This document shows positions 17,074 through 25,304 of a DNA stretch of 33,638 nucleotides, piece by piece (within the stretch, counting starts at the first letter, position 1; every line of letters starts with the position of its first letter). This DNA comes from Alistipes sp. (GTDB lineage Bacteria > Bacteroidota > Bacteroidia > Bacteroidales > Rikenellaceae): assembly GCA_017481925.1 (NCBI GenBank), contig JAFUOK010000048.1, forward strand, positions 1-33,638. Direction: 5' to 3'. Under the pieces are notes generated by a model that made no database searches, was not told the origin of the DNA, and was given only the letters and a program-made list of their open reading frames with translations. The translations under genes were made by a program, and so were the position numbers.

Positions 17074-17736
17074 TTATTCATTTTCACCTTTAGCATCCTG
17101 CTCCTTACCGACACAAGCACTGCACCACTCGGCCAAAATCTTGTCGATAACCTCCATACCTTTGAAGGTAGAGATACCTCTAAAGAAGTTAATGGCCAAC
17201 GCTCCGTATGCCTCCTCGCGCGATACCTCCTTCGGGATAACGATTGAGTTCTCATACACGGCAGAGGTCATAATACTGAAGAAGAGGCGAATCATCAGTT
17301 CGATATTCACATTGGGTTCAATATATCCCTCCTCGCAAGCCTGTTTCAAAATATCGCTCAGAGCATTAATAGCAACCTCGGCGTGGTAGTGGCGCACCTT
17401 TTCAGAAATCTCGGGATAGAATTTCTTCAGGTTGAGAGCCATACGTCGTTCCATATCAGAGATCACTCCTCCGTCGAGCATTGCACGACTACAACGGAAT
17501 AGCATCTCAAGCGAATTTTCACAAGGACCAATCTCCGCTAATATCTCACGAGGGCGAGCCTCCGAGATATACTTAATACTCTCAAAGAGCAGTTCCTCCT
17601 TGTCGCCAAACATTTCGTAGAGCGTACGCTTCGACATACCCATCGAAGAGGCCACGTCGTCCATACGAACAGACTTAACACCCAGTGTCTGAATCATTTC
17701 CGCAACGTGCGCTACTACTTTTTCTCTTTGTGTCAT
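17074..17736 (-). CDS. TetR-family transcriptional regulator of the efflux operon
   Basis: This 220-residue regulator has an N-terminal TetR helix-turn-helix at about residues 7-50; VRMDDVASSMGMSKRTLYEMFGDKEELL is its recognisable core (quoted in part: MGMSKRTLYEMFGDKEELL at 32-50). The C-terminal ligand domain is alpha-helical with FYPEISEKVRHYHAE as one helix. I chose the ATG at 17736 because the 36 codons upstream run through the promoter and read as non-family sequence. It is first in the operon and is transcribed from the same consensus promoter as the pump genes, so autorepression relieved by a pump substrate is likely by analogy with the family. Confidence 0.93.
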   Translation of the reverse strand: MTQREKVVAHVAEMIQTLGVKSVRMDDVASSMGMSKRTLYEMFGDKEELLFESIKYISEARPREILAEIGPCENSLEMLFRCSRAMLDGGVISDMERRMALNLKKFYPEISEKVRHYHAEVAINALSDILKQACEEGYIEPNVNIELMIRLFFSIMTSAVYENSIVIPKEVSREEAYGALAINFFRGISTFKGMEVIDKILAEWCSACVGKEQDAKGENE

Positions 17737-17760
17737 ACTTTTACACCATTTTAACTGATG

Positions 17761-17791
17761 CAAATATAGACACAGTAAACTGAAAAACAAA
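17761..17791 (-). promoter_or_regulatory. Consensus promoter of the tetR-efflux operon
   Basis: On the minus strand TTTG (17788-17791), a 19-base spacer and TATATTTG (17761-17768) match the Bacteroidales promoter consensus. The -7 box ends 25 bases before the tetR ATG. Confidence 0.9.
17773..17782. promoter_or_regulatory. Palindrome in the efflux promoter spacer, possible TetR operator half
   Basis: CAGTAAACTG is a 4-bp inverted repeat around AA, lying between the -33 and -7 elements, where a bound repressor would block RNA polymerase. It is short for a TetR-family operator (usually 15 bases or more), so it may be only the core. Confidence 0.3.
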
Positions 17792-17795
17792 AAAA

Positions 17796-17816
17796 GTTTT
17801 CGAGTTTTCGAGTTTT
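17796..17816. repeat. Tandem octamer repeat directly upstream of the efflux promoter
   Basis: GTTTTCGA occurs twice in tandem (17796-17803 and 17804-17811), followed by a third partial copy GTTTT. It begins five bases from the -33 element on the upstream side, a position suited to a regulator contact. Confidence 0.6.
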
Positions 17817-18143
17817 GTGCGCATTCTTTGTCCAAATAGACCAATTTGCCAAATCCTCATTCATTGGAGGTGCAAATATATAAAAATGCGCTCCGAATGT
17901 ACTGCACGCCACGACAATCTTTTAGTCAATAAGTACAACTAACGACTACTTTTGCACATTTAGACCAAAAAAGATTGCTAAAAACGGCACTTTTGTTCAA
18001 TGATAATCACGCAATCAGCACACATAGGGAGTAAACCACACCTCAAAAAACGCAAAACACACGTAAAAATTACTTTACAAGTGACAATTTTTTAGAATGA
18101 TTTATTAATTTTACCATTTGTAAACTACTAACAAAAAAACTTT
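17817..18143. other. AT-rich intergenic region between divergent operons
   Basis: No gene is convincing here. A second minus-strand TATATTTG lies at 17873-17880 without a matching -33 element. A plus-strand TACTTTTG at 17947-17954, preceded by TTTA 22 bases earlier, is a possible weak promoter for the YitT operon with a leader of about 185 bases. CAAAT and ATTTG form an inverted repeat at 17833-17848. The word TAGACCAA occurs at 17837 and 17961. Confidence 0.4.
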
Positions 18144-19049
18144 ATGAACTCAATAAAACGTGATGCCGACTCAAAAAGCGTCACCACCCACATCAAGGAG
18201 TATCTTATAATGACTCTTGGAATGTGTATCTATTCGTTTGGCTGGATTGGTTGCGTGCTTCCTGCCAAGAGCACCAGCGGTGCCGCATCGGGCCTCGCTA
18301 TCGTAATCAGCACGGCACTGCAGAACACCGTGGGCTGGGAAATCAAGATCGGAACCATAGTGCTGGTGATCAACGTCGTGTTGCTCATCATTGCAGGTCT
18401 GACGTTAGGCTGGAAGTTCGGCATTAAGACCATATATTGTATTATCGCACTATCAATGTCGATGAATATGTGGCAGGATATTCTGCCTGCCGACGACTTC
18501 CTGCATATCGACCGTTTCCTGTCGATGGTCGTGGGCGGTGTTGTTACAGGTATAGGCGTAGCTATGGCACTAATGCAGGGCGGCTCGGCCGGAGGAACCG
18601 ACATTGTGGCAATGATTATCAACAAGTTTCGCGCCATCAGTTACGGTCGTGTGATCTTTGTGCTCGACCTGATGATTATCGCATCGTCGCTGCTCGTGGG
18701 CTTTACGATTGATGCCGCGATCTACGGTTACATTATGACGTTGGTTTTTGGCTATACCGTAGATATGATTCTTGCGGGCAACAAACAGTCGAGCCAGATA
18801 TTTATCATCTCGCCCAAGTATGAGGAGATTACATGGGCGTTGAATCACGAACTAAATCGTGGCGCAACACTCATCGAGGGCGAGGGCGGCTACACTCATA
18901 AGCATACCAAGATGATTATGGTGGTGTGCAACAACCGCGAAACGCCAGCCGTGATGAAGCACGTTCGCGAGATTGACCCCAATGCCTTTATGACCGTAGC
19001 CTCGGTTATGGGTGTATATGGCCAGGGATTCCAACCTATAAAGTTATAG
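18144..19049 (+). CDS. YitT family membrane protein (DUF161 plus DUF2179)
   Basis: This 301-residue inner-membrane protein of unknown transport function has five or six hydrophobic segments in the first 200 residues. The family's conserved loop GGSAGGTDIVAMIINK is near residues 146-161. The soluble C-terminal DUF2179 domain (about 215-295) carries RGATLIEGEGGYT. The start ATG at 18144 gives an N-terminal basic tail before TM1. It is first in a tightly packed plus-strand series, with only three bases to the next gene. Some YitT relatives are annotated as uncharacterised transporters; no substrate can be claimed. Confidence 0.9.
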   Translation: MNSIKRDADSKSVTTHIKEYLIMTLGMCIYSFGWIGCVLPAKSTSGAASGLAIVISTALQNTVGWEIKIGTIVLVINVVLLIIAGLTLGWKFGIKTIYCIIALSMSMNMWQDILPADDFLHIDRFLSMVVGGVVTGIGVAMALMQGGSAGGTDIVAMIINKFRAISYGRVIFVLDLMIIASSLLVGFTIDAAIYGYIMTLVFGYTVDMILAGNKQSSQIFIISPKYEEITWALNHELNRGATLIEGEGGYTHKHTKMIMVVCNNRETPAVMKHVREIDPNAFMTVASVMGVYGQGFQPIKL

Positions 19050-19052
19050 TCT

Positions 19053-19481
19053 ATGATTGAGCACGTTACCACATTTGACCCAACTCTTGTCGCACCCATA
19101 CAGCAACTGCTCGACCAGCTCACCAAACAGCCGATAAACTTTGGCGCGGAGCAACTGCAGGCACTGGTTGAGAGCGAGAACTCGCATCTGTTCGTCCTAC
19201 GCGAGCAGGAACAAATAGTGGGTATGCTCACCATAGGATCCTACCTTTCGCCCACGGGAGCGAAAGCGTGGGTAGAGGATGTGGTTGTCGATAAAGAGCA
19301 TCGTGGCAAAGAGTACGGTCGAGAGCTTATCAACCACGCCATACGCTTCTGCGAGGAGAGACTTGCCCCCTGCTCCATTATGCTCACATCTAATCCTATG
19401 CGTGTAGCAGCCAATGCACTATATCGCTCAAGTGGCTTTGAACCCAAACATACTAATGTATATAAGTACAACTGCCTTTGA
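19053..19481 (+). CDS. GNAT family N-acetyltransferase
   Basis: This 142-residue single-domain GNAT is a cytoplasmic acyltransferase with unknown acceptor. Strand 4 and motif A read AWVEDVVVDKEHRGKEYGREL. The acetyl-CoA pyrophosphate loop is RGKEYG where the family usually has RGxGxG/A, so one Gly is Glu. Motif B is intact (ALYRSSGFE). It lies three bases after the YitT gene and one base before the next gene, so it is surely co-translated with them. Whether the G-to-E change weakens cofactor binding is not known. Confidence 0.9.
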   Translation: MIEHVTTFDPTLVAPIQQLLDQLTKQPINFGAEQLQALVESENSHLFVLREQEQIVGMLTIGSYLSPTGAKAWVEDVVVDKEHRGKEYGRELINHAIRFCEERLAPCSIMLTSNPMRVAANALYRSSGFEPKHTNVYKYNCL

Positions 19482-19482
19482 T

Positions 19483-20394
19483 ATGAACCGAAAAACATTC
19501 CTTAAAACCACAGCCGCCACATTGCTTGCCACAAGCGTTGAGGGGCTGCAAGCAAAGAGTTTTGCCGCCACCGCTACACCCTCCGCCGAGGGGTTGCAGG
19601 TGCGTTTTCTCGGCACGGGCGCTGCCGACTGGAATGGTCGTGATGAGCGTGGCGAGCATCGCCGCCTGTCAAGCATCCTGCTCGACGACAGGATCTTCAT
19701 TGACCTCACAGCCACCAATTTGGAGATGATTCCCTCTGACGTGCATCCCGAGACAATATTCTACACTCACTCGCACGGCGACCACTACCACCCCGCCTCG
19801 GCACTTCGTGCAGGCGTAAAGCGAGTATATCTTGGTCAGACGTGGTACGACATCGCCAAGAGCGATTTTCAACGTGCCGCCAAAGAGTTGGAGAAGCCCA
19901 TGCCGGAGATTATTCCAGTATATGTTGGTCAGAAGGTAGAGCTCGATGACATCGTCATCACGCCACTACCCGCCAGCCACGCCACGGGTTACTCGTTTGA
20001 GCAGACGCTGATGTATCTTATTGAGAAGCAGGGTGTGCGCCTTATCTATGCCACCGACACGGGAGGCATACCCGCCGTAGCGGCACGATTGGCAGGCATC
20101 GACGCTCACGAACGCCCTGGCAACCCCATCACAGCTCTTATCATGGAGGCTACGATGGGCATAGGCTACGACGATGACTTCCGCTCCTTCACCCACACCA
20201 GCGTAGCGGGCGTAGAGCGTGTAGTACGTGTATTGGAGAAGACCAAACGTTATACTCCACCCACGGGACAGCCCGTATATCTCACCCACATGGCTCGCAC
20301 GCTGCACGGCACGCAGGCCGAGTTGGATAGGGATCTACCATCACCACTCCGTGCTGCACGCGATGGTGAAGTAGTAATCCTAAAAGCGAAGTAG
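19483..20394 (+). CDS. Exported metallo-beta-lactamase-fold hydrolase
   Basis: This 303-residue protein has an N-terminal export signal with a Tat-like start, NRKTFLKTTAATLLA, in which the second Arg of the twin pair is Lys. The metallo-beta-lactamase fold starts VRFLGTGAADWN and carries the metal-binding HSHGDH at residues 96-101. A downstream His is in PLPASHATGY, an Asp in ATDTGG, and a last His in YLTHMARTLHG. The pattern resembles the PhnP/RNase Z side of the superfamily more than true beta-lactamases. The ATG at 19483 is chosen since it begins the signal and lies one base after the GNAT stop. Substrate is unknown, probably periplasmic. Confidence 0.88.
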   Translation: MNRKTFLKTTAATLLATSVEGLQAKSFAATATPSAEGLQVRFLGTGAADWNGRDERGEHRRLSSILLDDRIFIDLTATNLEMIPSDVHPETIFYTHSHGDHYHPASALRAGVKRVYLGQTWYDIAKSDFQRAAKELEKPMPEIIPVYVGQKVELDDIVITPLPASHATGYSFEQTLMYLIEKQGVRLIYATDTGGIPAVAARLAGIDAHERPGNPITALIMEATMGIGYDDDFRSFTHTSVAGVERVVRVLEKTKRYTPPTGQPVYLTHMARTLHGTQAELDRDLPSPLRAARDGEVVILKAK

Positions 20395-20397
20395 CAT

Positions 20398-21357
20398 ATG
20401 CAACGACGACTTCTTATCCTTCTCTCGCTATGCCTTATCGCTCTGAGCGGTTGTACTGTTGATCGACGTCCCATCATCGGCATTGCATGGCGTGATGGGC
20501 TCACGGGGAGCTCCTACGTAGGCACCTACCTGGCCATAGAGGCTATGGGGGCACGCCCCGTACTGCTCGGGCAGGTGCAATCGGCCGAATTACGCTACAC
20601 CGACGGACAAATCGATCACTCACATATCGACTCTCTCGGCATACTCCGTCTATCGGACGCCGAGCGAGTAAAGAGTGGCGCCACAACGTGCTCCAATGCC
20701 CGTGAGGTGATGCAGGGCATAGATGCCGTGGTGCTGACGGGTGGCGAGGATATAAGTCCTACGCTTTTTCGTAACCCACAGCCGTGGCACGGCATAGAGG
20801 CCGAGCGCGACTACAACGCCACACGCGACGTGAGTGACTACCTGCTGTTGCAATACTGCATCGAGCAGGACGTGCCCACGCTCTGCATCTGTCGTGGAGC
20901 GCAGATGCTGGCCGTAGTATCGGGAGCCGAACTTATTCAGGATATTCCCACTCATTATACCGATGTCGGTGCAACATATTGCCACACGCACCGATGCGAT
21001 AAGTCAAACCCCGACGCCGAGCAGGATTATGTTAGCCACGATGTCACCGTCACCGCAGAAAACTCCCTGCTGCACAAGGCCGTAGGCACGCTCACGATAG
21101 AAAAATGCCCTTCATGGCACCATCAGGCCATAGGCTCGCTCGAAGGCACCAAGGCATACGTAACCGCCACAACCACAGCCGATGGCGTGGAGATCGTGGA
21201 GGCTCTGGAGCGTCGCGATACACGCTTTGTTATGGGTGTTCAGTACCACCCCGAAGTTGTCTTATACAAGCAGAGCAAGGGCGAAGAGAACCTCTCGCGC
21301 TATATGACCCCTGATGAGGCAATGCTCTACTTCCACGCTCTTAAAGAGGCTATTTAA
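20398..21357 (+). CDS. Lipoprotein class I glutamine amidotransferase / gamma-glutamyl hydrolase (peptidase C26 type)
   Basis: This 319-residue protein has a lipobox LSGC (Cys 19), so it is anchored to a membrane on the periplasmic side. The remaining fold is that of PuuD-like gamma-glutamyl-GABA hydrolases. VVLTGGEDISPTLF provides the oxyanion-side loop, the nucleophile is Cys 165 in CICRGAQML, and the His-Glu pair is in QYHPE at residues 282-286. All catalytic residues are present. Family members are mostly cytoplasmic, so the lipoprotein form is noteworthy; it could cleave gamma-glutamyl bonds in peptides or peptidoglycan fragments. It starts three bases after the metallo-hydrolase gene. 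Confidence 0.9.
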   Translation: MQRRLLILLSLCLIALSGCTVDRRPIIGIAWRDGLTGSSYVGTYLAIEAMGARPVLLGQVQSAELRYTDGQIDHSHIDSLGILRLSDAERVKSGATTCSNAREVMQGIDAVVLTGGEDISPTLFRNPQPWHGIEAERDYNATRDVSDYLLLQYCIEQDVPTLCICRGAQMLAVVSGAELIQDIPTHYTDVGATYCHTHRCDKSNPDAEQDYVSHDVTVTAENSLLHKAVGTLTIEKCPSWHHQAIGSLEGTKAYVTATTTADGVEIVEALERRDTRFVMGVQYHPEVVLYKQSKGEENLSRYMTPDEAMLYFHALKEAI

Positions 21358-21358
21358 T

Positions 21359-21940
21359 ATGACAAATACCACCGAAAGCCACCCCCTGCAACCCTTTCTA
21401 CCCGAGGGGGCACGTCTGCTTATGCTCGGCAGTTTTCCGCCCAAACGTGAACGGTGGTCGATGGATTTCTTCTATCCCAACTGGATAAACGATATGTGGC
21501 GCATTTGGGGATATATCTTCTTCGGGGACAAGCACTACTTTGAGGTCACGGGCGAGAAACGTTTCGACCGCGAGCGCATCGTATCGTTCTGCCTCGAGCA
21601 TGGCATTGCACTCTACGACACCGCTTGCGAGGTGCGTCGTCTGCGCGACAACGCCTCGGATAAATTCCTGGAGGTTGTTCACCCCACCGACATCAAGGCA
21701 CTCCTGGACTCTTTACCCCATTGCCAGGCCATAGTAACCACGGGCGAGAAGGCTACCGACACTCTTGTCGAGCAGTTTGCCTGCACGAAGCCCACGGTGG
21801 GAGAGTATGTGGAGGTGGAGTATAACTCTCGCAAGCTGCACTTCTGGCGTATGCCCTCCTCGTCACGAGCCTATCCTCTATCGTTGGAGCGCAAGGCCGA
21901 GCGGTATGAGCGTATGCTCCGTGAGGAGAGACTAAAATGA
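21359..21940 (+). CDS. Uracil-DNA glycosylase superfamily protein
   Basis: This 193-residue cytoplasmic protein has the superfamily's motif 1 region in LLMLGSFPPKRERWSMDFFY (GSFPP at 24-28). That is followed by an aromatic WINDMWRIWG segment, and C-terminally by motif 2 in WRMPSSSRAYPLSLERKAER. It belongs with SMUG/MUG-like or hypoxanthine-type glycosylases that remove damaged bases, though no catalytic acid is obvious in motif 1. The ATG at 21359 was chosen as it lies one base after the preceding stop and just before the conserved block; an earlier ATG at 21314 would overlap. It is last of the five-gene series. Confidence 0.82.
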   Translation: MTNTTESHPLQPFLPEGARLLMLGSFPPKRERWSMDFFYPNWINDMWRIWGYIFFGDKHYFEVTGEKRFDRERIVSFCLEHGIALYDTACEVRRLRDNASDKFLEVVHPTDIKALLDSLPHCQAIVTTGEKATDTLVEQFACTKPTVGEYVEVEYNSRKLHFWRMPSSSRAYPLSLERKAERYERMLREERLK

Positions 21941-21966
21941 GGTGACGACCATGCGGCCGCCACCTC
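21939..21966 (-). terminator. Weak hairpin between convergent genes
   Basis: GAGGTG and CACCTC pair across 16 bases, with a further CG/CG pair inside. On the minus strand ATTTTAG follows. This could end the barrel-protein transcript coming from the right. The T-run is short, so the call is tentative. Confidence 0.3.
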
Positions 21967-22012
21967 GACGAAGAAATGCTTAGGGAAGGTAATAGTTGAG
22001 ACTATTATAATA

Positions 22013-24418
22013 TTACATTCGTGAAGTATCTGCTCCCTTCTCGACATCTTTTGCACGGAACTGCTTACCGCTCTTGAAGTTCCACGTAACGCCGAAACGC
22101 ACATTGAAATCCTGTCCCTGACCGAAAACATCCACCTCGCGAGTGAAATCCTCATTGCTCGAAATAAAATTGTTACGCTGACGTACCAACTTCTGCAAGC
22201 CTATCTGCAGTATCCATGAATCCTTGATAAGTTTCTTGAAATTCACATCAAGCGAATGGCTGGCCGACGTTTTCAGGTTACTAACCTCCACCCCTGTATG
22301 TCCCGAATAGTTGGCATCTACAAAGAACTTTTTGGGCAACTTAAAGGTCATCGTAGTGTACCATTGAGCAATTGGTTTGTTTGTCTTGGGAGCCGAGGCA
22401 TCCAGACGCTGTTCGATAATACCTCCCGTAAGGTTGGTGTTCCAATCCCACCACTTCGTAAGCGTAAAGGGCAGGCTCGCAACGACTGCATATTGATTAA
22501 GCGTCGGCAGATTCTCCACCGTAAGATTCATCATATTGGGATTCAACGGATCGCCCACAATCTTCTGCTGGATGGCATCCTTCATACTCGACACAACCAA
22601 CGTCAGCGAATATTTATACCCCAAAACAGCCGTCAGCGAATATTGATTGACAAACTGTGGTTTCAGCGCTGGGTTACCCGTCTGGTAGGTGTAATCCGAA
22701 ATTTGCAGACGACGAGGAGTCAGATTCCAGAAACCTGCGCGCGAGATAGAGCGCGAATACTGCGCCACGATAGAGTGCTTGCCCGTCTTGTCGAGTGCGT
22801 ATGAGAAGTTGGCATTGGGAAAGAGCGAGAAGTAGTTCTGCTCCACATCCGACTCACGACCATTGGCGTAGGTATATTCGCCACGCAAACCTACAACGGC
22901 ACTAAATCGGCCATAGTTTGCCGTAGCAGTCGCATATGCTGCGCCGATATTCTCTATGTATGAGATGTCGTAATCATCCACCACCGATGGCACCCACGCC
23001 TGAGCGAGCAGGTAACGATAGGTCGTGGCGCTATTAATCTCGTTGTAGGTATATTTTGCACCATACTTCAATAACCAATTTGCCGACAAACGGCGCTCGC
23101 GCGCCACCTGCGCCGTAGCGATGCGGAATGTCGAGTTACTGCGATTGACATAGAGCGAATCCACCGTCTGACCGCCCTGCGTAATTGAGGTGCGGTTATC
23201 GTTAAGCGTTGTGGGTATGCTCTGGTTGTAATCAGCAATAAATTTGAGCGTTGAGCCGAGCGTGTCGGTCTTTATGATGTAGTTCAAAGCAGCAGCATAA
23301 CGGGTGCTCTTATCCATCATCTCGTAACGACTTACGTTCAATTGCTCATAGTCGCCCATTCTATAAGATGTGTATGAATCGGTCGGGCCCTCCTGCCTGG
23401 TGGACTGAAACTCCAACGCAAGACCTATGCTATGGCGAGGGTTAATCTCCGCAACGGCAGAGATATTGGCTGCACCGTCATTCACTCCAAGACCTATCTC
23501 CGAATCGGCCTCCATCAAGGCATTTGTCTTGTGATATATGGTCTTTTCGCGAGATACAGCATCTACACCATAGTCTACATACCATCCCGAAGCCGATATA
23601 TCGAACTTACCTACGTGGGCATTTATCGAGGCCGAGGGGTCATACGACACAATCGACTTACCTTGAGTCGTCTGCATCGACACCGAGCCCATCACGCCAT
23701 TATCCAACCTACGACGCAGCGTAATAAACAGCGCTCCGCCCCTAGCGTCGGCATCCTGATCGGCACCCGTCTGCGGCACGACCTCAATCTTGGCGATATC
23801 CTCAGCTCGCAGATTTTTTACATAATTGACCAGCGCCTCGCCCGAGAGTTTTATTTCACGGTTGTTGATAAAGACCTTCGTGCCAGAAGAACCATTGATC
23901 GAGATGTTGTCCTCCTGCACCCATACGCCGGGCGATTGGCGCAACAATTCGAGACCATCCCTACCCACGGCAGTCTCGGCATTGGCAACATCCACCACGA
24001 AGCGGTCGGCCTCACGGCGAATCATCTGCGCCTTGACGATCACATCCTCAATCTCTGTCGAGGACTCTTTGAGTGTCACAACGCCCATATCAGCATCCTC
24101 GGGCATAGTGATCTCACGCTCGTAAGGCTCATAGCCCACGCACTCTATCAATATAGTGTATGTGCCATCGGCAAGTGAAAACGAAAATACGCCCTGCGTA
24201 TTGGACGATGCGCCCGTGATCTGACGGCCATCTCGCATTGCTACAACGGTTACATAACTGATGTAATGACCCTCTTCATCCACCACGCTACCGCGTAGCA
24301 TCTGTGGTTGCTGCTTTGTCGCTGCGTTTTGTCCCATCGCATCGCCCTCTGCCGCCTGCATTGTGGAGGCGGCAAAGAGCATAATAGCGACAAGAGCGAA
24401 AAAAGATAACTGTTTCAT
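22013..24418 (-). CDS. Outer membrane beta-barrel protein, TonB-receptor-like (OMP_b-brl type)
   Basis: This 801-residue outer-membrane protein is related to TonB-dependent receptors. A signal peptide (residues 1-22, ending MQA) is followed by a carboxypeptidase-like domain at about 41-112 (LRGSVVDEEGHYISYVTVVA). Then come EIEDVIVKAQMIRREADRF, a plug-like region with LLRQSPGVWVQEDNISING and VFINNREI, and a long barrel to the C-terminus. In PF14905-like proteins this order is normal; function is often unknown, some being linked to secretion or metal uptake. The C-terminus (DTSRM) does not end with an aromatic residue, so the last strand probably lies before it. It has a consensus promoter of its own. 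Confidence 0.9.
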   Translation of the reverse strand: MKQLSFFALVAIMLFAASTMQAAEGDAMGQNAATKQQPQMLRGSVVDEEGHYISYVTVVAMRDGRQITGASSNTQGVFSFSLADGTYTILIECVGYEPYEREITMPEDADMGVVTLKESSTEIEDVIVKAQMIRREADRFVVDVANAETAVGRDGLELLRQSPGVWVQEDNISINGSSGTKVFINNREIKLSGEALVNYVKNLRAEDIAKIEVVPQTGADQDADARGGALFITLRRRLDNGVMGSVSMQTTQGKSIVSYDPSASINAHVGKFDISASGWYVDYGVDAVSREKTIYHKTNALMEADSEIGLGVNDGAANISAVAEINPRHSIGLALEFQSTRQEGPTDSYTSYRMGDYEQLNVSRYEMMDKSTRYAAALNYIIKTDTLGSTLKFIADYNQSIPTTLNDNRTSITQGGQTVDSLYVNRSNSTFRIATAQVARERRLSANWLLKYGAKYTYNEINSATTYRYLLAQAWVPSVVDDYDISYIENIGAAYATATANYGRFSAVVGLRGEYTYANGRESDVEQNYFSLFPNANFSYALDKTGKHSIVAQYSRSISRAGFWNLTPRRLQISDYTYQTGNPALKPQFVNQYSLTAVLGYKYSLTLVVSSMKDAIQQKIVGDPLNPNMMNLTVENLPTLNQYAVVASLPFTLTKWWDWNTNLTGGIIEQRLDASAPKTNKPIAQWYTTMTFKLPKKFFVDANYSGHTGVEVSNLKTSASHSLDVNFKKLIKDSWILQIGLQKLVRQRNNFISSNEDFTREVDVFGQGQDFNVRFGVTWNFKSGKQFRAKDVEKGADTSRM

Positions 24419-24474
24419 AGTTGAGTTAAATTGTAATTGTTGAGTTATTCTTTGTTTAGTTGAGTTTGCTGATG

Positions 24475-24505
24475 CAAATATATAAACATTTCACTACTTT
24501 GCAAA
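24475..24505 (-). promoter_or_regulatory. Consensus promoter of the outer membrane barrel gene (proximal)
   Basis: On the minus strand TTTG (24502-24505), a 19-base spacer and TATATTTG (24475-24482) match the consensus. The box ends 56 bases before the ATG at 24418. Confidence 0.9.
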
Positions 24506-24671
24506 ACAAACTACCTATTTTTTCACACTTTTTTTTTATGCCTACATTTATCATTTTTCAAATTACTCCTACACCTTATATTTATAACATCCATCGACAG
24601 TCTCTCGCAAATGTAGGGTAATTCGTAAAATTATAAACGTTTTTCGATTCTTTTTTATCGCCTTTCGATAA

Positions 24672-24702
24672 CAAAGGTAGTTATAATTTCTTTCCGTGCA
24701 AA
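24672..24702 (-). promoter_or_regulatory. Second consensus promoter upstream (distal)
   Basis: On the minus strand TTTG (24699-24702), 19 bases, then TACCTTTG (24672-24679). It would fire leftwards into 24418-24665, which holds no convincing gene. It may be a second start for the barrel gene or drive a small RNA. A lone TACATTTG box also lies at 24608-24615. Confidence 0.7.
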
Positions 24703-24800
24703 TTTTTTCGCCATTTTTTTTACTATCGCACTATATTAGTCGCAAAAAACAGCAAAAAACTACACCCTCCCCATCAAACAAACCCTACCCGACAAAACAA

Positions 24801-24826
24801 AAAAAAGAGGCCGAGTGGCCTCTTTT
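24801..24826 (-). terminator. Terminator after the small outer membrane barrel gene
   Basis: A 10-bp stem (AAAAGAGGCC and GGCCTCTTTT) with loop GAGT lies 19 bases after the gene's stop. On the minus strand the A-run at 24797-24806 becomes a T-run. It is A/T-flanked on both sides and might work in both directions. Confidence 0.88.
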
Positions 24827-24845
24827 ATCACTATGGTATGTTCTT

Positions 24846-25304
24846 TTAGAAACGGAACGTACAGCTCAAACCGAAGCTACCAAAACCATCGCCCCAACTG
24901 TCGTTGAAGAGGAACACCGTCGGACGATAATCAACAGCCAACGTAATGGGCGCACCACTGAAGTGGATACCGAATGCAACGTCACCCGCTACACCAAGAT
25001 TGAAGTCATCGTGAAGGATACCAACAGCACCACCGACACCAGCCTGCAAGAACCAGTTACCGGCATTAGGAGTCCAATTGCCCCAGTTGAAACACTCCCA
25101 ATCGTAGATTGCTGTACCGAAGAAGTTGCCGTCGAAGTCAAAAAGACCTGCATTTACCTTCAATACATCGCCCGAACCGAAATAACGCTCGTACTGCAAC
25201 TCTGCACCGCTACCGATACGAAGACCGATACCGTTGTTCTGAGCAAATGATGTTACAGCCAACAAGCAGAATACTGCTGTGAAAATAAATTTCTTCATAC
25301 GCAT
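24846..25304 (-). CDS. Small outer membrane beta-barrel protein
   Basis: This 152-residue protein has a signal peptide (MKKFIFTAVFCLLAVTSFA before QNN). Its mature part of alternating, aromatic and Gly-rich strands ends in the outer-membrane signature LSCTFRF (C-terminal Phe). The size and the pattern GIGLRIGSGAELQYERYFGS suggest an eight-stranded barrel of the OmpX/OmpW size class. I do not recognise its ligand. An ATG at 25298, two codons in, is an equally good start and begins directly with MKKF. It has its own promoter far upstream and a terminator downstream. Confidence 0.82.
   Translation of the reverse strand: MRMKKFIFTAVFCLLAVTSFAQNNGIGLRIGSGAELQYERYFGSGDVLKVNAGLFDFDGNFFGTAIYDWECFNWGNWTPNAGNWFLQAGVGGAVGILHDDFNLGVAGDVAFGIHFSGAPITLAVDYRPTVFLFNDSWGDGFGSFGLSCTFRF

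Noticed and set aside
17837-17968. Two TAGACCAA words as paired operator sites
   Set aside because: Only 8 bases are shared, they are 124 bases apart and neither is palindromic, so chance is a sufficient explanation.
24500-24600. A 23-codon minus-strand reading frame (starting MDVINIRC) downstream of the distal promoter
   Set aside because: It is short, Lys-rich from A-runs, and has no ribosome site or recognisable pattern.
24696-25250. 184-codon plus-strand reading frame
   Set aside because: It is antisense to the small barrel gene, which has a signal peptide, barrel pattern, promoter and terminator.
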